From Syntrophobacterales bacterium (GTDB lineage: Bacteria; Desulfobacterota; Syntrophia; Syntrophales; JAAYKM01): a DNA stretch of 7,338 bases. Both the position numbers and the translations under genes were made by a program. Shown piece by piece: positions 5,807-7,338 of the stretch (positions are counted from its first letter, which is position 1; each line of letters begins with the position of its first letter). The notes under the pieces were generated by a model. It made no database searches. It was given only the letters and a program-made list of their open reading frames with translations, and was not told the origin of the DNA. The stretch covers positions 1 to 7,338 of the forward strand of contig JAITWQ010000205.1 of the NCBI GenBank assembly GCA_031285215.1, read 5' to 3'.

Positions 5807-6745
5807 TCATCCGGCGTCGGATTCTTTTTTCATGCGATATCCCTGTAAAAAATTCTGAATGGACATGCGATTTTTATTTTCTCCCTGAACATCCAGAAGA
5901 GATATAATGCCGTTTCCGGCGGTGACGGTCAGCGTGCCTTTTCCCGGAATGTGTATCGTCCCCGGTGGATCTGCCGGGGATAACAGGGTACCGGAGGCGG
6001 CAAATATTTTGAGTTTTTTCCCGTCAATATAGGTGTAAGCCCCCGGTTCAGGTGAAAGTCCCCGTATCAGAGCCAAAATTTCCGGGACATTCATGTGCCA
6101 GTTAATCAGGCCGTCTTCTTTATTCAACCGCGGCGCCGGAGTTGCTTTTGTGTGATCCTGTGGTATGGGGCGTATTGATTGATCGCCAAGCATACCGATT
6201 GTTTGGTAAAGCATTTTAGCCCCTGTTTCCGCCAAGCGGTCGTGGAGGGAGGCGAACGTTTCTTCTTCGTCAATGGCAACTGTTTCCTGAAGAAGAATAT
6301 CGCCGGAATCAATTCCTTCGTCCAAACGCATGATTGTTACGCCTGTTACTTTTTCCCCCCGTATCAGACTCCATTGGATAGGAGCCGGACCTCTGTATTG
6401 CGGCAGCAGGGAAGGATGGACGTTGATGCAGCCATACCGTGGCTGGATGAGCATTTCGCGGGGCAATATCTGACCAAAAGCGACAACAACGACAAGGTCA
6501 GGGGCTAACTCACGAAAAATTTGAAGGAAACTTTCTTCACGGATTTTTCCCGGCTGAAAAACCGGCAGGTTATGGGCTTCCGCGATAACCTTTACGGGCG
6601 GCGGTACAAGGCGTCGTCCCCTTCCTTTAGGGCGATCCGGTTGTGTAACGACGCCAACAATGGATAGTCCATGATGCAAAAGAATTTGCAAGGAAGGAAT
6701 CGCAAAATCAGGGGTACCCATAAAAAGAATCGACATTTGTCCCAT
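5807..6745 (-). CDS. fmt: Methionyl-tRNA formyltransferase
   Basis: It transfers a formyl group from 10-formyl-tetrahydrofolate to Met-tRNA(fMet) for translation initiation. The N-terminal Rossmann-like domain starts with ILFMGTPDFAIPSL and has the tRNA-contacting loop QPDRPKGRGRRLVPPPVK (35-52). The formyltransferase signature is CINVHPSLLPQYRGPAPIQW (106-125). The catalytic triad equivalents are Asn108, His110 and Asp146 (in GIDSGDIL). A C-terminal OB-like tRNA-binding domain begins near residue 205 (PRLNKEDGLINW). From 6745 the product is 312 residues, close to the usual length of about 315. I chose 6745 because AGGA (6751-6754) sits 5 nt upstream. 6736 (MSILFMG) is the start by family alignment but has poor SD spacing. 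The longer frame from 6832 is unlikely, since it starts upstream of the predicted transcription start. No def gene is adjacent; rsmB follows by 20 bp. Confidence 0.97.
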   Translation of the reverse strand: MGQMSILFMGTPDFAIPSLQILLHHGLSIVGVVTQPDRPKGRGRRLVPPPVKVIAEAHNLPVFQPGKIREESFLQIFRELAPDLVVVVAFGQILPREMLIQPRYGCINVHPSLLPQYRGPAPIQWSLIRGEKVTGVTIMRLDEGIDSGDILLQETVAIDEEETFASLHDRLAETGAKMLYQTIGMLGDQSIRPIPQDHTKATPAPRLNKEDGLINWHMNVPEILALIRGLSPEPGAYTYIDGKKLKIFAASGTLLSPADPPGTIHIPGKGTLTVTAGNGIISLLDVQGENKNRMSIQNFLQGYRMKKESDAG

Positions 6746-6767
6746 ATTCATCCTGCCTGCTCTCTTG

Positions 6768-6796
6768 ATCATATCATCCCATCTAGGTTGTGTTGA
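6768..6796 (-). promoter_or_regulatory. Candidate promoter of the fmt-rsmB operon
   Basis: On the minus strand TCAACA (6791-6796, four of six) is followed by a 17-bp spacer and TATGAT (6768-6773, five of six). Transcription would start near 6761, giving a leader of only about 16 nt to the ATG at 6745. The -35 box sits in a short GTGT-CA-ACAC inverted repeat (6791-6800). A second, weaker pair upstream (TGAACA, 17 bp, TATCTT, near 6825-6850) is also possible. Confidence 0.42.
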
Positions 6797-6854
6797 CACT
6801 AATTTACCCAAATGATAACAAGATACCTGCATTTTTTATTGCTGTTCATTTTAA

Positions 6855-6876
6855 GCCTGCTCTTCTCTGAGCGGGC
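6855..6876 (-). terminator. Hairpin directly after the antitoxin gene, candidate terminator
   Basis: The arms GCCTGCTC (6855-6862) and GAGCGGGC (6869-6876) enclose a 6-nt loop. On the minus strand the hairpin has one C-A mismatch, and it is followed only by TT and then AAAA, so it is weak as an intrinsic terminator for the TA operon. On the plus strand the same arms pair fully through a G-U wobble. It starts 4 nt after the antitoxin stop codon, which is a good position for an operon end. Confidence 0.4.
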
Positions 6877-6880
6877 AACT

Positions 6881-7078
6881 TTAATCCCAATTTATATCCT
6901 CATGCCGGACAAATTCACCACGGGCAAATTCCGCACGGGCTTGCTCTATGGCCTCAATCTCGTCAGGCGTTGCTACATCATCAGGCACAAAACGAATCAT
7001 TACATTGTACAGCGTATCAAGGACGTCTTCATCCACTAAGTCAACTAATGCGTGAAGCTGTTGTCTATTTGCGCTCAT
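6881..7078 (-). CDS. Antitoxin of a type II toxin-antitoxin pair (unnamed family)
   Basis: This is a 65-residue acidic protein. Residues about 5-33 are a helical, Leu/Val-rich segment (QQLHALVDLVDEDVLDTLYN) and the second half is EIEAIEQARAEFARGEFVRHEDINWD (40-65). The ending 'A-EF--GE-V--EDI' is common in small antitoxins encoded beside RelE/ParE toxins, where the C-terminal tail wraps and neutralises the toxin. I see no ribbon-helix-helix, HTH, Phd or SpoVT-type DNA-binding domain, so whether it represses its own operon is unclear. The ATG overlaps the toxin stop as ATGA (7075-7078). Its SD AAGGGAG (7086-7092) lies inside the toxin gene, which would help antitoxin production keep pace. The antitoxin role comes mainly from this context and the C-terminal pattern. 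The product name is uncertain. Confidence 0.8.
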   Translation of the reverse strand: MSANRQQLHALVDLVDEDVLDTLYNVMIRFVPDDVATPDEIEAIEQARAEFARGEFVRHEDINWD

Positions 7079-7320
7079 TTTTTAACTCCCTTATAGGCGT
7101 CTCCGCGTGGAAGAACGTCGTTTATTCTGATTTCGCCAGGCAACATTTCAAAGAGTATACGCCAGTCCCCAATCCGTAACCGGAAAGCAGCGGAATATCC
7201 TTGTAACTTTTTTACATCACCTGTTGGCAGATTATATATCCCCTGTTGGATTCTTTTCTTTGTGTACGCGTCCATGCGTTCAATGGCCTTTATCGCTGAT
7301 TTGGAGAAGATGATATTCAT
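7075..7320 (-). CDS. RelE/ParE-family toxin of a type II toxin-antitoxin pair
   Basis: This 81-residue protein has the full small RelE-type pattern. It has a first strand (MNIIFSKSA), a helix pair with Lys/Arg-rich face (AIKAIERMDAYTKKRIQQGI), the 'NLPTGDVKKLQGY' turn, then FRLRIGDWRILFE (46-58) and the ending INDVLPRGDAYK (66-77). Lys37/Lys38, Arg47, Arg54, Arg72 and Tyr76 are positioned like the basic and tyrosine residues RelE enzymes use to cut mRNA on the ribosome. ParE-type gyrase poisoning cannot be excluded from sequence alone. It lies upstream of its antitoxin, the reverse of the relBE order and like higBA. Only 18 nt precede it in the window and hold no clear SD. The frame is open upstream, but the ATG at 7320 gives the usual length. 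The promoter is outside the window. Confidence 0.88.
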   Translation of the reverse strand: MNIIFSKSAIKAIERMDAYTKKRIQQGIYNLPTGDVKKLQGYSAAFRLRIGDWRILFEMLPGEIRINDVLPRGDAYKGVKK

Positions 7321-7338
7321 ATCATGCCGCTTCGCCGG

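Noticed and set aside
6793..6820. Plus-strand TTGACA followed by 17 bp and TAACAA, an antisense promoter toward the TA genes
   Set aside because: The -35 box is perfect but the -10 box matches only three of six bases, and no plus-strand gene follows. The plus-strand frame at 6812-7039 is opposite the antitoxin and has no domain.
6746..6832. Extended N-terminus of Fmt starting at 6832
   Set aside because: The added 29 residues resemble nothing in the family, the family's first strand begins at ILFMGTPDF, and the predicted promoter lies inside this stretch.

Overview
The window reads as chromosomal DNA from a Gram-negative bacterium of moderate GC content. A deltaproteobacterium (Desulfobacterota, perhaps Syntrophales-like) is my best guess. 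That rests on a small DUF3568-type lipoprotein, a flotillin/NfeD pair with a tandem Glu/Ala/Lys-rich coiled coil, and the style of the MBL-fold hydrolase; it is inference, because there is no rRNA or other species marker here. All nine genes lie on the minus strand, so transcription runs from high to low coordinates.

In transcription order: (1) At 7320-6881 is a compact type II toxin-antitoxin pair. A RelE/ParE-fold toxin comes first and its small acidic antitoxin overlaps it by 4 nt, with a hairpin directly after. (2) At 6745-4413 are two translation-related genes 20 bp apart. fmt formylates initiator Met-tRNA and rsmB methylates C967 of 16S rRNA. A plausible promoter sits just upstream of fmt. 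(3) At 4328-3699 is a glyoxalase II-like metallo-beta-lactamase-fold hydrolase with its own strong ribosome binding site. It may be the last gene of the fmt transcript. (4) At 3570-2081 are a complete class-A DnaJ and a small DUF3568-type lipoprotein. They are preceded by a very good sigma-70-type promoter carrying an inverted repeat in its spacer and by a roughly 66-nt leader with possible hairpins. A wobble-rich hairpin follows the pair. (5) At 1816 to the window edge are an NfeD-like membrane protein and a flotillin/SPFH protein that runs off at base 1, a classic membrane-microdomain pair with a plausible promoter in the 264-bp gap before it.

Most of the window is ordinary housekeeping and stress-related content with no broken genes. 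The points most worth a second look are the promoter/operator and leader RNA in front of dnaJ, a 44-residue (4 x 11) tandem duplication inside the flotillin coiled coil, the Asp-alternating loop of the NfeD protein, and the toxin-first TA pair with an unnamed antitoxin sitting directly before fmt. I found no CRISPR array, tRNA, rRNA, insertion sequence or clear undescribed multi-gene system.
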